Part shown: one piece after another, positions 21,581 to 32,129 of the stretch
Numbering within the stretch: position 1 is the first letter of the stretch
How the letters are laid out: the number at the start of each line of letters is the position of its first letter
Source: Prionace glauca
Lineage: Eukaryota; Chordata; Chondrichthyes; Carcharhiniformes; Carcharhinidae
Assembly: GCA_037974335.1 (NCBI GenBank)
Contig: CM075760.1
Span: 38,902,182-38,966,181 of the forward strand
Length of the DNA: 64,000 bases
Direction of reading: 5' to 3'
The notes under the pieces: model-generated
Told to the model about the DNA's origin: nothing
Databases searched by the model: none
Seen by the model: the letters and a program-made list of their open reading frames with translations, nothing else
Translations under genes and position numbers: made by a program

Positions 21581-22429
21581 TTGAATTGCAAACCTGAGGG
21601 CTAACCGTGGGAAATAAGTCTTTGGGTAAAACAGATGCTCATTTCCAGATTCACAGCAGATGGAAGAATTTAACACTGAATCGTTTTGGAAACTTGGTGT
21701 GAATATTGACTGTGATTCACTCAGGTATTGGGTAAATGCTGCTCGATGGTTCAGTGAGAGGGATATAATCTATGTACGTTTTGCTGAGCTTGTGTTCTGT
21801 GTACTGGGAGGCTTCAACCGGGCTGAATTGTGTGTCCCAGGGATATGCAGTAATCCATTGGTTGAAGCTGCAGTCGCGGGGAACGTAGACAGGAAAACAG
21901 AATTAAATGGTTTTATTTATCCGGGATTCCTTTTTTCAATATTCCACTTCCTCCTTCTTTGGCCATTAGTTTATTTTTCTAATGTACTTTTCAAAGGATA
22001 GCCGCTGTTAAGTTCTGGACACTAAGCAACTGATCTCCGCAATTATCATTACAGCTTTTCTTCCTTTACTTTCCTTGAACAGGCTGTATCAGAAAGCAAG
22101 ACTGATACAGCTGGTGCTTGGGAGCTCAAAAGCGACTGGAGTCTACGCTGGAGATGTCTATGCAAGCGTGTCAGGTAATTGTTCCATCCTATGTTGGTGA
22201 GTGTTTATCACAGATGGATATGAATCGATGGGTATGGGTCGATGAACAGGGTTTTCTGATCGATTGCCGTAGACTGTGAAACAGTGCTGTAATAAATGAG
22301 GAATGGCATGCCATGACATAGATGGAGGCATGAGATAAGTCAACAGTACACGAGAAACTGCTCAGTTTTGTTTCATCATTGAGTACAGGCAGACACTTAG
22401 CTTATGCATCAAGAGGAAGCTCGCTCATC
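21581..22429. other. Unassigned stretch
   Basis: No recognisable gene. An open frame at 21,660-22,001 shows no family features. Confidence 0.45.
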
Positions 22430-23760
22430 TGTGCAAGTACATTGTGTAATATTTCTTGTCATTCAGCTATTTAAATTTTACAATTTCATAACTTTTCTTG
22501 TGTTGCCATTAACTGCTTACTCTCCCCCCCCCCCCCCCCCCTGTTGCCTTGTCTATTCATTGTTGCCTCTTTATTTGATGTCATTTCCTATTTTTGTTCG
22601 CCTCATTCTCTTGAGAATCCCCAGATTCCCTCTATATCGGGTTCCTTGGTAACAGTGAGCAGTTTTCAGTTTGTGTGAGTGTATCCTTGAGTTTCATTAG
22701 TTTCAGTTTTTCATTCTGTGTGTCCGTACAAATTTCTGGCATTCAGGTTTTGTTTTTAAGGCCGGATTATTTCATGAGGAAAAGTTAGAGAAACAATGTT
22801 TGTATCCACTGGAATTCAGAATAAGAGTAGGCTACTTGATTGATATGTATAAAATACAAAGAGGTCTTGACAAGGTGGATGTGAAGAGGATAGTTCCTCT
22901 TCTGCGTGAATCTATAACTAGGTATCACTGTTTCAAAAGAGGGATTCGCCCATTTAAAATAACACTGCACCACAGCCTCCTCTGATGAGTATTTATAAAT
23001 ACTCACTTGTAGCAATGTCCTTCCTTGATGTGTCTCTGTATCATTCACTGCTCTCAGGCCGCGTTCATCTTTGTCCCTCAGTTGGATTGTCTCTGTATCA
23101 TTCCGCTTAAACTCACTCTTGCCTATGTCAATGACATTTATATCTCTCTCAAAGTGTATAGGTGCATTGGGTGATATAGGAAGTGTACAACTTCGGGAGT
23201 AAGGATATACTTGCCTGCATAGCACAGTTGATCAAACGTTTCAACATGGAGAGTTAGCGAGCAATGAGCCGATGCTCTGCTGAGGTCTCATTCAGCCTTT
23301 GAAATTTCTTCGATACTAAGCAGAGGGTCCAGATAGTGACAGGGCTGATCCACTGAAGGATTCCTAAAACAGTTCCATGGCTAAACGTCTCAGATGTTGC
23401 AGCATTGAATACAGGAAGCCATTGCGCTGATGCACAGCCTGGGCCACGCTCACCTGCATAGGCACATTGCTCAGGTTTTTAACAGGAAGTATGCACAGGG
23501 ATAGGAAAACATACCTTTCAAGTTATCACCAGTTGACATTGTATCTTGCTCAGACCCTACCTTACAGTCACATTCTTTGACCTGCTGCATTATTTTGATC
23601 GCTGCTTGTTTCTCGGTTCTCAGATTGAACTGTTTTTAGACATACATTTCTCCCCACCTGTTCTATCTTGTGTTCACTTCCTCAACCTCATCTTCATCAC
23701 TCTCTTTGTCAGCCGGAGATATGCCCTACCGCCCCGCCCCCTTTTCTATCGTCCCATTCC
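22430..23760 (+). repeat. Duplicated module C, copy 1
   Basis: Collinear with 44,230-45,540: CCAGATTCCCT, TAAAATACAAAG(A/G)GGTCTTG, CATAGCACAGTTGA(T/G)CAAACG and TTGACCTGCTGCATTATTTTG occur in the same order. A small plus-strand CR1-like LINE piece (about 22,770-22,980) is included in both copies. Part of the left end recurs inverted at 8.45-8.76 kb. Confidence 0.9.
22516..22541. repeat. Poly-C tract
   Basis: Run of about 20 C in module C; the 44.3 kb copy has only five, so the tract expanded after duplication. Confidence 0.95.
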
Positions 23761-23929
23761 CGGGTTAAATCTCACAGCTCCGGAATCCATGAGCTGCTGT
23801 CAGGCAGCTTTGAAACATTTTTAAATCTGAGGAATCTTTATTTGGTGAAACTGATCTTCCCAGATAAGCCTGAATTGAAGAAAATAACAATTGGAAACGC
23901 AACACAAACTCTTTATCTGGTAGCTGTTC

Positions 23930-23951
23930 TCTCTCTCTCTCTCTCTCTCTT
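23930..23951. repeat. (CT)n microsatellite
   Basis: Uninterrupted CT repeat of about 20 bp. Confidence 0.95.
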
Positions 23952-24166
23952 TCGCTGATTAACCGTTCAGTCTGATGGGATTCTGCTGTGTGTTGTCTCA
24001 GCCGATCCTGGATTGAATTGGGTGACAGTTTGATCCGAGGTTAATGTGGTTTCCTCTGGGTTGTGTCTGAGCGGCTGACAGCGCCGCTGCTCAATCTGAC
24101 TGTTACTTTCTGCGATTCTCCACACAAACCTCAACAGATTGGAGCACCCAATGATAGGTGTGAAGC

Positions 24167-24205
24167 AGTTTTTGTACGGGGGTGAGACTGATTTCTATCA
24201 CTGTG
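24167..24205 (-). other. V(D)J recombination signal, 23-bp spacer
   Basis: Minus strand: heptamer CACAGTG (24,199-24,205), 23-bp spacer, nonamer ACAAAAACT (24,167-24,175). Confidence 0.96.
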
Positions 24206-24773
24206 AGTCTGAAAGCGCAGTAATAGCGGCCAGCGTCAGTCAGCTGCAGGCTCGAGATGGTTAAAGTAGTTAATTTAGCCGAGGTCTGGAGATCAAGAGA
24301 GAAACGGGGTCCAAACCCTTCCCCTCTGTCTTCTCCTGCATTCCAGGGATTTTTCCATATAATGAACTGCAAATCCTTCTGTGGCTGCTGTCTGTACCAA
24401 TATAAGATATAGTCGCTTGCTGTAGTGCTGTAGGTACATCGGATAGTCACCGTTTCACCTTCTCTCCCCTCTGAAGACTGGGGCTGAGAAACAAAATCTC
24501 CATCACTCGGATCTGTAACGTGTTCAAGAAGAAGAAAAAAATCTAAGTGTTGGACGTGCTGCTGAAATAATATTAACACTTTATATTCACCGAGACATAA
24601 CTGGAGTTATGAAATAAAAACAAATGACGGTGGAAATACACAGCAGGGTCAAGAACCACCACTGGGGAGAAGCAGAGCTAAAGGTGCAGATCGCGATAAC
24701 ATTGAACCAGATTGGAGTCATCCTTCTTGATAAGAAACAGCCCGAACACAATGCAGACAGTGAGGAACTCCAT
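24206..24773 (-). CDS. T-cell receptor alpha/delta-type V gene segment, leader donor lost
   Basis: Leader exon starts at the minus-strand ATG 24,773-24,771 and encodes MEFLTVCIVFGLFLI. In the other two V genes the leader exon is 46 bp and ends at GT. Here the base after 46 bp (24,727-24,726) reads AG, giving ATCA|AGAAGGA, so no normal donor exists at the expected place. The V exon, 24,512-24,206, follows acceptor CGTTACAG. It encodes DPSDGDFVSQPQSSEG with cysteine in IRCTY, tryptophan in YWYRQQP, and DAGRYYCAFR, all open, and a perfect 23-spacer signal follows. It can still rearrange but may not splice normally. A near-perfect promoter decamer lies upstream. Call: V segment, possibly a pseudogene at the leader. 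Confidence 0.85.
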
Positions 24774-24843
24774 GGCGGCTGCAGAGCCCGGGGCTGTGAC
24801 TAACCTTTAAAACCCCAAGCACTGCCGGAACAGAATCTGATTT

Positions 24844-24853
24844 TAACGTCACT
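24844..24853 (-). promoter_or_regulatory. TCR V promoter decamer
   Basis: The minus strand reads AGTGACGTTA, nine of ten matches to AGTGAYRTCA, 70 bp upstream of the leader ATG. Confidence 0.65.
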
Positions 24854-25036
24854 TTCTGATCTCAAAGTTCCCGTCCAATCAACAATTTACAATCTACCCG
24901 TCATAGATTGAGATAAGGTTTCAATGAGTTTCAGTGATCAGCTGAAGCTCTTTGACCTTCACTATTACATATCTGAGACACAGTGACTGAGTGGGTACAG
25001 TGTGTGGTGAGAGGGAAGAATCAGCTTCACTGACAA

Positions 25037-25120
25037 GGCCATAAGAGATAGGAGCAGAATTAAACCATTCGGCCCATTCGTGTCCATTCCACCATTCAAT
25101 CATGGCCGATATGTTTAAAA
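25037..25120 (-). repeat. LINE 3' end
   Basis: Antisense of the CR1-like 3' end: ATAAGAGATAGGAGCAG followed by CATTCGGCCCATTCG and CCACCATTCAATCATGGC. Confidence 0.75.
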
Positions 25121-25129
25121 TCCCCGCAG

Positions 25130-25633
25130 AATCAGAGAATCCCTACAGTGCACAAGGAGGCCATCCGGCCCATCTAGTCTGAACCGGCCACAATTCTGAA
25201 CCGAATACTCCAAGGATGTTGATTGGGTTGATTAGCCACGGTAAATTGCTCCTTAATGTCAAGGGGCTTAGAAGGTAAAAGTGTGGGGTTGCGGGGACAG
25301 CACAGAACCTGGGTGGGGTTGTTGTCGGTGCAGGCTCGATGGGTCAAATGTCCTCCTCCTGCACTCTAGGGATTGTATTCTGTGATTCAATCCCACTCAG
25401 GCCCATTACTGTAACGCCACATATTTACCATGCCATCCCCCTGACACTAGGGTCAATTTGTCATGGGCAATCAATCTAACCCGCGTATGGTTGGACTGTG
25501 GGAGGAAACAGGAACATCCGGAGGAGACCCACACAGACACGGGGAGAACGTGCAGACTCCACACATTCACCCGAGGCTGAAATCGAACCGGGTCCCTGGC
25601 GCTATGGGGCAGCAGTGGTAATCATTGTGCCTT
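25130..25633 (-). repeat. SINE with a second SINE nested inside
   Basis: A minus-strand SINE begins with tail sequence at 25,130-25,200, is interrupted by a plus-strand SINE 3' part (about 25,203-25,385, ending GATGGGTCAAATGTCCTCC), then resumes through its body to a head with GCTATGGGGCAGCAGTGG at about 25,630. Confidence 0.8.
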
Positions 25634-25659
25634 AATGCCGCTCCTGTGGGATTTCTCGA

Positions 25660-26960
25660 CCCCAATTTCGTACTCCGACCCCATAATCTTTGGTCCGTTT
25701 CCCAAGCAGAAATCCATCTATCTATGACTTAAACATAATGATCTGTCCTCTATTTCTAAGATATTCATGGCTGATTATCTCTTTTTCTACAGTCGTTCCT
25801 TATCACTGGTATATACTTTTGCTGAGCAGTGTGAAAGATCGCTTTGAAAGTCCTCCACTGTTCCTCAATTGTCCCAGTATAAAGTTTTTGTTCCCAGTCT
25901 ACCTTCACCAATTCCTCCCTCTTCCCTTTGTCGTCTCCTTGTTTGAGCAATAAAATAGTGGTTTTGGATTTAACCTTCTCATGCTTCATCTGTATTTTAA
26001 ATTCAACCGTAATGAGATCACTTCTTCCAAGAGGATCCCAAACTGCAAGATTATTAATTGTTCCATCTCATTTACAGGACCAGATCTAGGATAGATTGCT
26101 CCCTTGTAGGTTCCATTGAATACTGTTCAAGGAAGCTATTGCAGATCCAGTCTATGAACGCCTCCTCGTGGCTGCCTTGACTGACCTGGTTTGACCAATT
26201 GATATTTAGATTAAAGTCCCCCATGATAAGTGCTGTACCATTTTTACATGCATCAGTTATTTCTTCGTTTAATACTCGCCCCACTATGATGTCATCATTT
26301 GGCAGCGTATAGACTACGCCTAGCAATGACCTTTTCTCTTCACTATTTCTAATCTCCACACAAGTGGATTCAATCTTTTCTCCATAAAACCCATGTTATT
26401 TCTCACTACTGCCCTGATATCATTCTTAAAATTCAGGTACAGCACCTCATTTACCTTTCTGTCGGTCCCTTTGAACAGCCTGAATCCCCTGGATATTTAA
26501 CTCCCAGTTGTGACCATCCTGCAACCACGCCTCTGTAATGGCCAACAAATCATACTTGTTCGCAATGATTTGCGCTGTCAACTCACTTACCTTGTTTCGA
26601 ATACTACGAGCATTCAGATAAAGTGGCTTTATACTAGTTTTTATAGTTTCTTTTTGAATTCTAACACTTCCATTAATAACATCTCCTGAGTTCTCCTTCC
26701 TCTTAACCTTGTTCCTGATTATTGACGTAGTTGGATCATTGTCCCCACATTTTGTCCTTTCTCCCTCCTTCTCGGATTCCTTACATAGGTTCCCGTCCTC
26801 CTGACTGACTGCCCAGTGTTTTCAGGGATTATCCCATTCTCCTTTTTATAATTCAGCTGGAAAATTAACAACCTCATATCCTCTGCCAGCAATCCCATAT
26901 CCAAGGAGTATTGAAAGATTATCGTCAGCAAACCCACTATTTCCACTATTTCTGCCCTCA
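25660..26960 (-). repeat. LINE fragment: endonuclease and linker
   Basis: The minus strand encodes MGDFNLNINWSNQ then FIDWICNSFLEQYSMEPTRE and ILDLVL (26,072-26,359), the GDFN block of an APE-type endonuclease. A linker with EELVKVDWEQKL, IEEQWRTFKAIF and QQKYIPVIR (25,765-25,989) is equivalent to the same region of the LINE at 40.3 kb. Frames are broken and no RT remains. Confidence 0.85.
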
Positions 26961-27221
26961 GTGATCATCATATATCCCACACCAGTGAAGAAATATTTGA
27001 TTGTGCTATAAAATGTTTTGGATTGAAATGTGTTAACTGAACTTGTTTGTTCTGTGACTGTAATTAATGTCAGTCTCCATGGATCCCAAATGTGCCACTG
27101 GAGGGTTTCCCTTTTTCATTAATAAGGGCCTCCTTTCAGAGTGATACCCCATAATGTTAGCAGCAGGATCAACTCTGGTACTGACAAGAACCAACCGTTC
27201 CAGAAAGAGGGGGAAGTACGA

Positions 27222-27431
27222 TCGGAGTCTGAGAACAAGAGACTGGAATCTTCCAACAGTGCATCAGAATCTGAGAACAAGAGGTTGGAAGCTTCCAATA
27301 ATGGATCAGAATCTGAGGACAATGGATTGGAATGTTACAACAATGGATCAGAATCTCAGAACAATAGAACGGAATGTTACAACAGTGAATCAGAATCTGA
27401 GAATAAAAGATTGGAATGTCCCACTAATGGA
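27222..27431 (+). repeat. 42-bp tandem repeat, five units, in frame with receptor exon
   Basis: Five units start at 27,222, 27,264, 27,306, 27,348 and 27,390, each beginning TC(A/G)GA(A/G)TCT. The period is a multiple of three. The receptor's frame reads 14-residue repeats such as NLRTRDWNLPTVHQ and NLRTMDWNVTTMDQ without a stop back to an ATG at 27,154. A second frame is also open (SESENKRLEASNNG type). The array ends on the ATG proposed as receptor start. It is either 5' UTR or a coded extracellular extension. Confidence 0.85.
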
Positions 27432-27565
27432 CAGGGGTTTATCCCAGGCACTGTTATATCTTTCTGAATATAGTGATTGGCTGTCCTTAGCACTGCGGAT
27501 CTACTTTATACTTCACATTATTCAAGCAGGTTACTATCCCACCCTGGCTATTGTTGGTGTCCCTT
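27427..27565 (+). CDS. GPR139-like receptor, exon 1
   Basis: Encodes the extracellular N-terminus and the first turn of helix 1 of the receptor completed by the exon at 40,999. From ATG 27,427 it reads MDRGLSQALLYLSEYSDWLS and, at its end, ILHIIQAGYYPTLAIVGVP. The YYPxLAxxGVP end is the pattern I know from first exons of shark GPR139-like genes. The donor is a perfect T|GTAAGT at 27,566. The split codon T|TG gives leucine, and the joined protein reads GVPLNIVTIVIL, which fits the family. An earlier in-frame ATG (27,154) would add 91 residues made of the 42-bp repeat. A TATAAAA at 27,007 is a weak promoter candidate. Moderately sure: splice phase, family pattern and strand all agree. Confidence 0.72.
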
Positions 27566-27765
27566 GTAAGTATCCCCTATCTCTTATTTATTGGGCAAAC
27601 TATTTAACTTCATGTCTATTCTTGCCGTTTACTTTGTTGAAGATGGAAGCCATTGTTTTCTGTTCCCATCACAAACTCTGTTCCCGGCCCACCTGACTTC
27701 ACTGCCACCCCCCAGCCCATATCGGATTTGGGATGAGCCCATACACATGATTTTAGGTGGCATGG

Positions 27766-28088
27766 TGGCAGAGTGGTTAGCAGTGTTGCCTCACAGAGCA
27801 GGGACACGTGTTCGATTCCCAGTTTGGGTCATTGTCTGTGTGCAGATTGCATGCTCTCCCCGTGTCTGCGTGAGTCTCCTCCAGTTTCGTCCCACATTCC
27901 AAGGATATGCGTGTTAGGTACACTGGCTGTGCAAATTTCTCCCTTACTTTCCCAGGATTCGTAGGTTAGAGGGATTAGCGGGATAGATAAGAGGGGTTAC
28001 TGGGATACGGCCTGGGTGGAATTGTGGGCCTGCAGACTCGATGGGCTGAATGGCCTCCTTCTGCACTGTAGGATTTTATGATTTCTAT
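27766..28088 (+). repeat. Near-complete SINE in receptor intron
   Basis: Head GGTGGCATGGTGGCAGAGTGG with B-box GTTCGATTCCC, body, and tail ACTCGATGGGCTGAATGGCC ending in TTTTATGATTTCTAT. Confidence 0.92.
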
Positions 28089-28089
28089 C

Positions 28090-28680
28090 TGTAAGCCTTT
28101 TGATTTGAAGGGATTTCTGTCCCCATGTTCTCTCCATCTCCAATCCAGTTCACAGCCATCTCCACCACAGTAGACATTTCCATCTCTGCATCAGACCAGC
28201 TACTGAATAAATCCTTGCCTGTATCATAGGTAAATCCCGACTAGATTATTCCACCGTTCACATAGCTCTTGTTACAATGCTGCAAAAACATCACATCATC
28301 TGAAATCCTGTTTCCCATCCCCTAACTCTCACGGTGCTGCATTCACCCATTATCACTGTCCCACATCTGTCCCCGTTCTGGCAGAAGCTCCATTTTAATA
28401 TTCTCATTATTAAGTTTGGATCCTTCCATGGTCTCACTCCACCAATTAATCTAATTTCCCTGCCCATTTCCCATATCCCTGTAAAAGGATCCCATTCAGT
28501 TACTTATCCAATTCCCTCTTTAAAGTCAATATGTTTCACTCTCTATCTCTCCCTGCCGATGGAGCCGGATTTATAATACTTAAAACCACAAAACAGTGCG
28601 GGGCATGCAGTTATTTATTGCCTAAAATAGAATCTCTTGGACAGAAGTTTGAGAACAGGAAACAAGACGCAGGGATAAAT
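28090..28680. other. Unassigned intronic stretch
   Basis: No gene or clear repeat recognised. It lies inside the predicted receptor intron. Confidence 0.45.
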
Positions 28681-28684
28681 GGGC

Positions 28685-28803
28685 CAAAGAATCATAGAAT
28701 CTACAGCATGGAGACAGGCCCTTGGCCCAAACTGCTCCACGTCGACCAAAATGTCCATCTAAGCTAACCCCATTTGCCTGTATTTGGCCCATATCCCTTT
28801 AAA
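28685..28803 (-). repeat. LINE/SINE 3'-end fragment
   Basis: AATCATAGAATCTACAGCATGG followed by ACAGGCCCTTGGCCCAAACTG is the antisense 3' tail of a CR1-type element. Confidence 0.65.
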
Positions 28804-29040
28804 CATAAGAACATAAGAATTAGGAGCAGGAGTCGGCCATTTGGCCCCTTGAGCCTGCTCCGCCATTCAATGAGATCATGGCTGATCTTTTCGTGGACTC
28901 AGTTCCATTTATCCGCCCTCTCACCATAATCCTTAATTTCTTTACAGTTCAAAGATTTATCGATCCACGCCTTAAAAGCATTAAATGAGGTGGTCTCAAC
29001 TGCTTTACTGATCGAGGAATTCTACCTTTCGTATCGATAT
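28804..29040 (-). repeat. CR1-like LINE 3' end
   Basis: Tail AACATAAGAACATAAG, then GGCCATTTGGCCCCTTGAGC and CCGCCATTCAATGAGATCATG, antisense. Confidence 0.88.
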
Positions 29041-29835
29041 ATCTGTCCAAATGCCTTTTAAATTTTGTCCGTGTCCTGCCTCAACCACTTACTCTGGCAG
29101 CTCATTCCACATACGTATCACCCTCTGTTTCAAAAAATGTTCCAAAAGTTCCCATTAATTATTTCCCCTTTTAGGTTAAACCTGTGCCGGTTAGTTCTCG
29201 AATCCCCAACCCGAGGAAAACTTTGAGTGCATTCACCCAATCCATGCCTCTCGTGATTTTATACTCATCTATAAGATCACCTCTCAGTCTCCTATGCTAC
29301 AAAGAGAGAAGTCTAGTTTGTACAATCTCTCCATATAATTCAGTCTTTTGAGTCCTGGCAACATCCTTGTAAATCTCCTGTGTGCTGTCTCCAGTTTAAT
29401 AACATTTTTCCTGCAGCAAGGCGACCAGAACTGAACACAATACTCCAGGTGCGGTCTCACCAACACCCTGTACAACTGCAGCATGACTTCCCAATTTCTA
29501 TACTCAATGCCCTGTCTGATGAAGCTCAGCATGCCAAAATCCTTCTGCACTGCCTTATCTACCTTTATACAACAGTGCACCTGAACTCCAGGATTCCTCT
29601 GTGCCAAAATATTCCCGAAGATCCTACCATTTACTATGAAAGTCGAACCTTGATTTGACTTTCCATAATGTAACGCCTCACACTTATCTGTATTGATCCC
29701 CATTTGCCATTTCTCGGTAGACTTCCCCAGATGATCAAAGTCCTGCTGCAATTTTTGATAACGTTCCGCGCTGTCGAGAATAGGACCTATTTTATTGTAA
29801 TTTTCTAATTTTGTAATGTGACAAGTAGTGCACCA
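29040..29835 (-). repeat. LINE ORF2 C-terminal region
   Basis: Minus-strand frame 29,284-29,913 with [51 protein letters not shown] and [13 protein letters not shown]. It is a different CR1-like subfamily from the 37.8 kb copy (WSP rather than WAP, MLPGL rather than LIPEL). Confidence 0.88.
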
Positions 29836-30435
29836 AAGGGATCGTCGAAAAGAGGGATCTTGGAGGTCAGATGTACTGTTCTCTGAAGGTGAAGTCACAG
29901 TTAGATAGGGCAATGAAGAAGGCTTCTGGCATGCTGGCCTTCATCGGTCAGGGCATTGACTATAGAAGTTGGGAAGTTATGTTACTGTTGCACAGGACAT
30001 TGGTGAGACTGCGCCTGGAGTATTCTGCTCGCCTTGCTATAAGAAGAATGTTATTAAACTGGAAACAGTGCAGAAGATATTTACAAGGGTGTTGCCAGAA
30101 CTCAAAGAACTGAGTTATAGGGAAAGACTGGACAGGCTAGGACTTATTTCATTGGAGCGCAGGAGACTGAGGGGGATCTTGTAGAGGTGTATGCGATCAT
30201 GACAGCCATGGATAGGGTAAATGCGCTTAATGTTTTTCCTAGGGATCAGTGCTGGAGCCTCGACTTTTTGCAATTTATATGAATGACTTGGATGAAGGGA
30301 CTGAAGGTACGGTTGCTAAATTTGCTGACAACAATAGAGAGGAATTAAATTGTGAAGTGGATTTGAGGAGGCGACAAATTGAAGTAGATAGGTTAAATGA
30401 GTGGGAAAACTGTGGAAATTGGAACCAAAAACAAA
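29836..30435 (+). repeat. Rearranged LINE ORF2 fragments
   Basis: Sense blocks ASGMLAFIGQGIDYRSWEVM, then frame-shifted polymerase tail (to about 30,240). This is followed by an earlier ORF2 piece, GSVLEPRLFAIYMNDLDEG and VAKFAD (30,241-30,330). The order is reversed compared with an intact element, so two pieces were joined. Confidence 0.8.
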
Positions 30436-30640
30436 ATGCTGGAAAATCTCAGCAGGTCTGGCTGTATCTGTAAGGAGAGAAAACAACTGATGTTTCATGG
30501 CCAGATAACCCTTTGGACGCAAAACATCAGCTCTATTCGCTTCCGATAGATGCTGCCAGACTTGTTGAGATTTTTCACCATTTTCTCTTTTGATTTCAGA
30601 TTCCAGCATCCGCAGTAATTTATTTTCTGCCCTCAACAAC
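30425..30640. repeat. Palindromic (foldback-like) repeat
   Basis: AATGCTGGAAAATCTCAGCA on the left is matched in inverted form by GTTGAGATTTTTCACCATTTTC on the right, around a centre near 30,530. The outer flank reads GATTCCAGCATCCGCAG. Half copies of the same sequence occur at 47.2-47.3, 47.6-47.7 and about 50.15 kb. No transposase is seen. Confidence 0.65.
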
Positions 30641-30644
30641 TGAT

Positions 30645-31400
30645 GAGAAATATTAATTTAGGATCTCATTCATCTTTCGTGGATCCGCACATAGATAACC
30701 TTGTTGATCCTTAACAGAGCCTATTTTCTCCCTTATTACTCTTTTATTCTTTATGTATTTGTAGAAGCTCTTTGGATTCTCCTTTGCGTCATCTACCAAA
30801 ACAATTTCATGTTCCCTTTTTTCCCTCCTGATTTATGTCTTAACACCGGTCCTCCACCCCCTATAATCTTCAAGAGATTCACTTGATCCCTGCTGTCTAT
30901 GTACGTCAAATGCCTCTTTCTCTTCTTGATCCTCAATATCTCGACTCATCCAGGGTTCCCTGCTTCTGCCAGGCTTGCTCTTCACTCTAAGAGGAATGTA
31001 TTTACCCTGAACCCTGATTAACACACCTTTGAAAGCATACCACTTACCAGATGTCCCTCTGCTTTCCCACAGACTTCCTCAATTAACTTTTGAAAGTTCC
31101 TGCCTGATATAATCAAAATTGGCCTTGCCCCAATTTGGAATTTTAACTTTGGGACAGACCAATCATTGTCCATAGCTATCTTAAAACCAAGAGAATTATG
31201 GCCATTGGTCCCAAAGTGATTCCCCACTCACACTTCTGTCACCTGCCCTTCCTTATTTCCCAAGTGGAGGTCAAGTTTTGCCCCCTGTCTAGTTGAGCCA
31301 TCCACAAACTGAATGAGAAACTCCTCCTGAATACATTCAACAAAATACTTCAGATTAAGCTCCTCACAAAGATTAAATTTAAAGGGGAAGTCATGGCAAG
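30645..31400 (-). repeat. LINE linker-region fragment
   Basis: Antisense sequence including GTAGAAGCTCTTTGGATTCTCC, equivalent to the FYKYIK region found at 40.0 kb in the better LINE, followed by more divergent LINE-like sequence to the next tail. Confidence 0.55.
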
Positions 31401-31414
31401 AGAACTCAAATCCA

Positions 31415-32050
31415 TCGTGCGAACAAAGAACAAAGATACAGCACAGGAACAGGCGTTTGGGCCCTCCAAGTTGTCACTGACCATTCTGGTGACAGAACTA
31501 AAACCCTTCCAGGGACCATGTCCCTCTACTCCCATCCCATTCATGTATTTGCTCACACGCTCCTTAAAAGTTGCTTGCTTTTCTGCTTCCACTATCTCCC
31601 TTCGCAGTGAGTTCCAGGCACCCATCACCCTCCGTATAAAAAAAATGCCTCTGAACTTTGTCTCTTGCACCGCAAAAATATGCCCCCAGTAATTGACTCT
31701 TCGACTCTGAGAAAAAAGCTTCTCACTATCCATTCTGTCCATGTCCCTCGTAATTTTATAGACTTCTGTCAGTTCGCCTCTCAACCTGCATCATTCGAGT
31801 GAGAACAAAGTTTGGTCTCTGCTCTCCTCGTAGCAATTTCTCCTAGACAAGACAACATTCCGGTAGATCTTTTCTGTACCCTCTCCAAAGCGCCCACATC
31901 CTTCTGGCAGCCTGGCAACCAGAATTGAACACTGTCTTCCAAGTATGGTTTTGCATGCTACCTGTGTTCCATATGGGAATGCGGGGACATAGCCAGTGCG
32001 TGGGCCTAGCATGGGTGCATGAAGTGTCTTCAGCTGCGCTCTTTCCACAA
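31415..32050 (-). repeat. LINE 3' end, AACAAAGAAC-tail subfamily
   Basis: Tail GCGAACAAAGAACAAAGATACAG, then minus-strand MRGELTEVYKITRDMDRMDS and FFIRRVMGAWNSLRREIVEA. The tail type matches the two SINEs at 61.1 and 62.1 kb. Confidence 0.85.
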
Positions 32051-32129
32051 TCGTTCACTTCCTCCACTGCCAACAAACAGTGATAGCCGTGTGTGCCATC
32101 GTCAAGATGCACCACAGGAACTCACTAAG

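Noticed and set aside
21660-22001. 113-codon frame
   Set aside because: No recognisable domain, start context or splice logic; not called.
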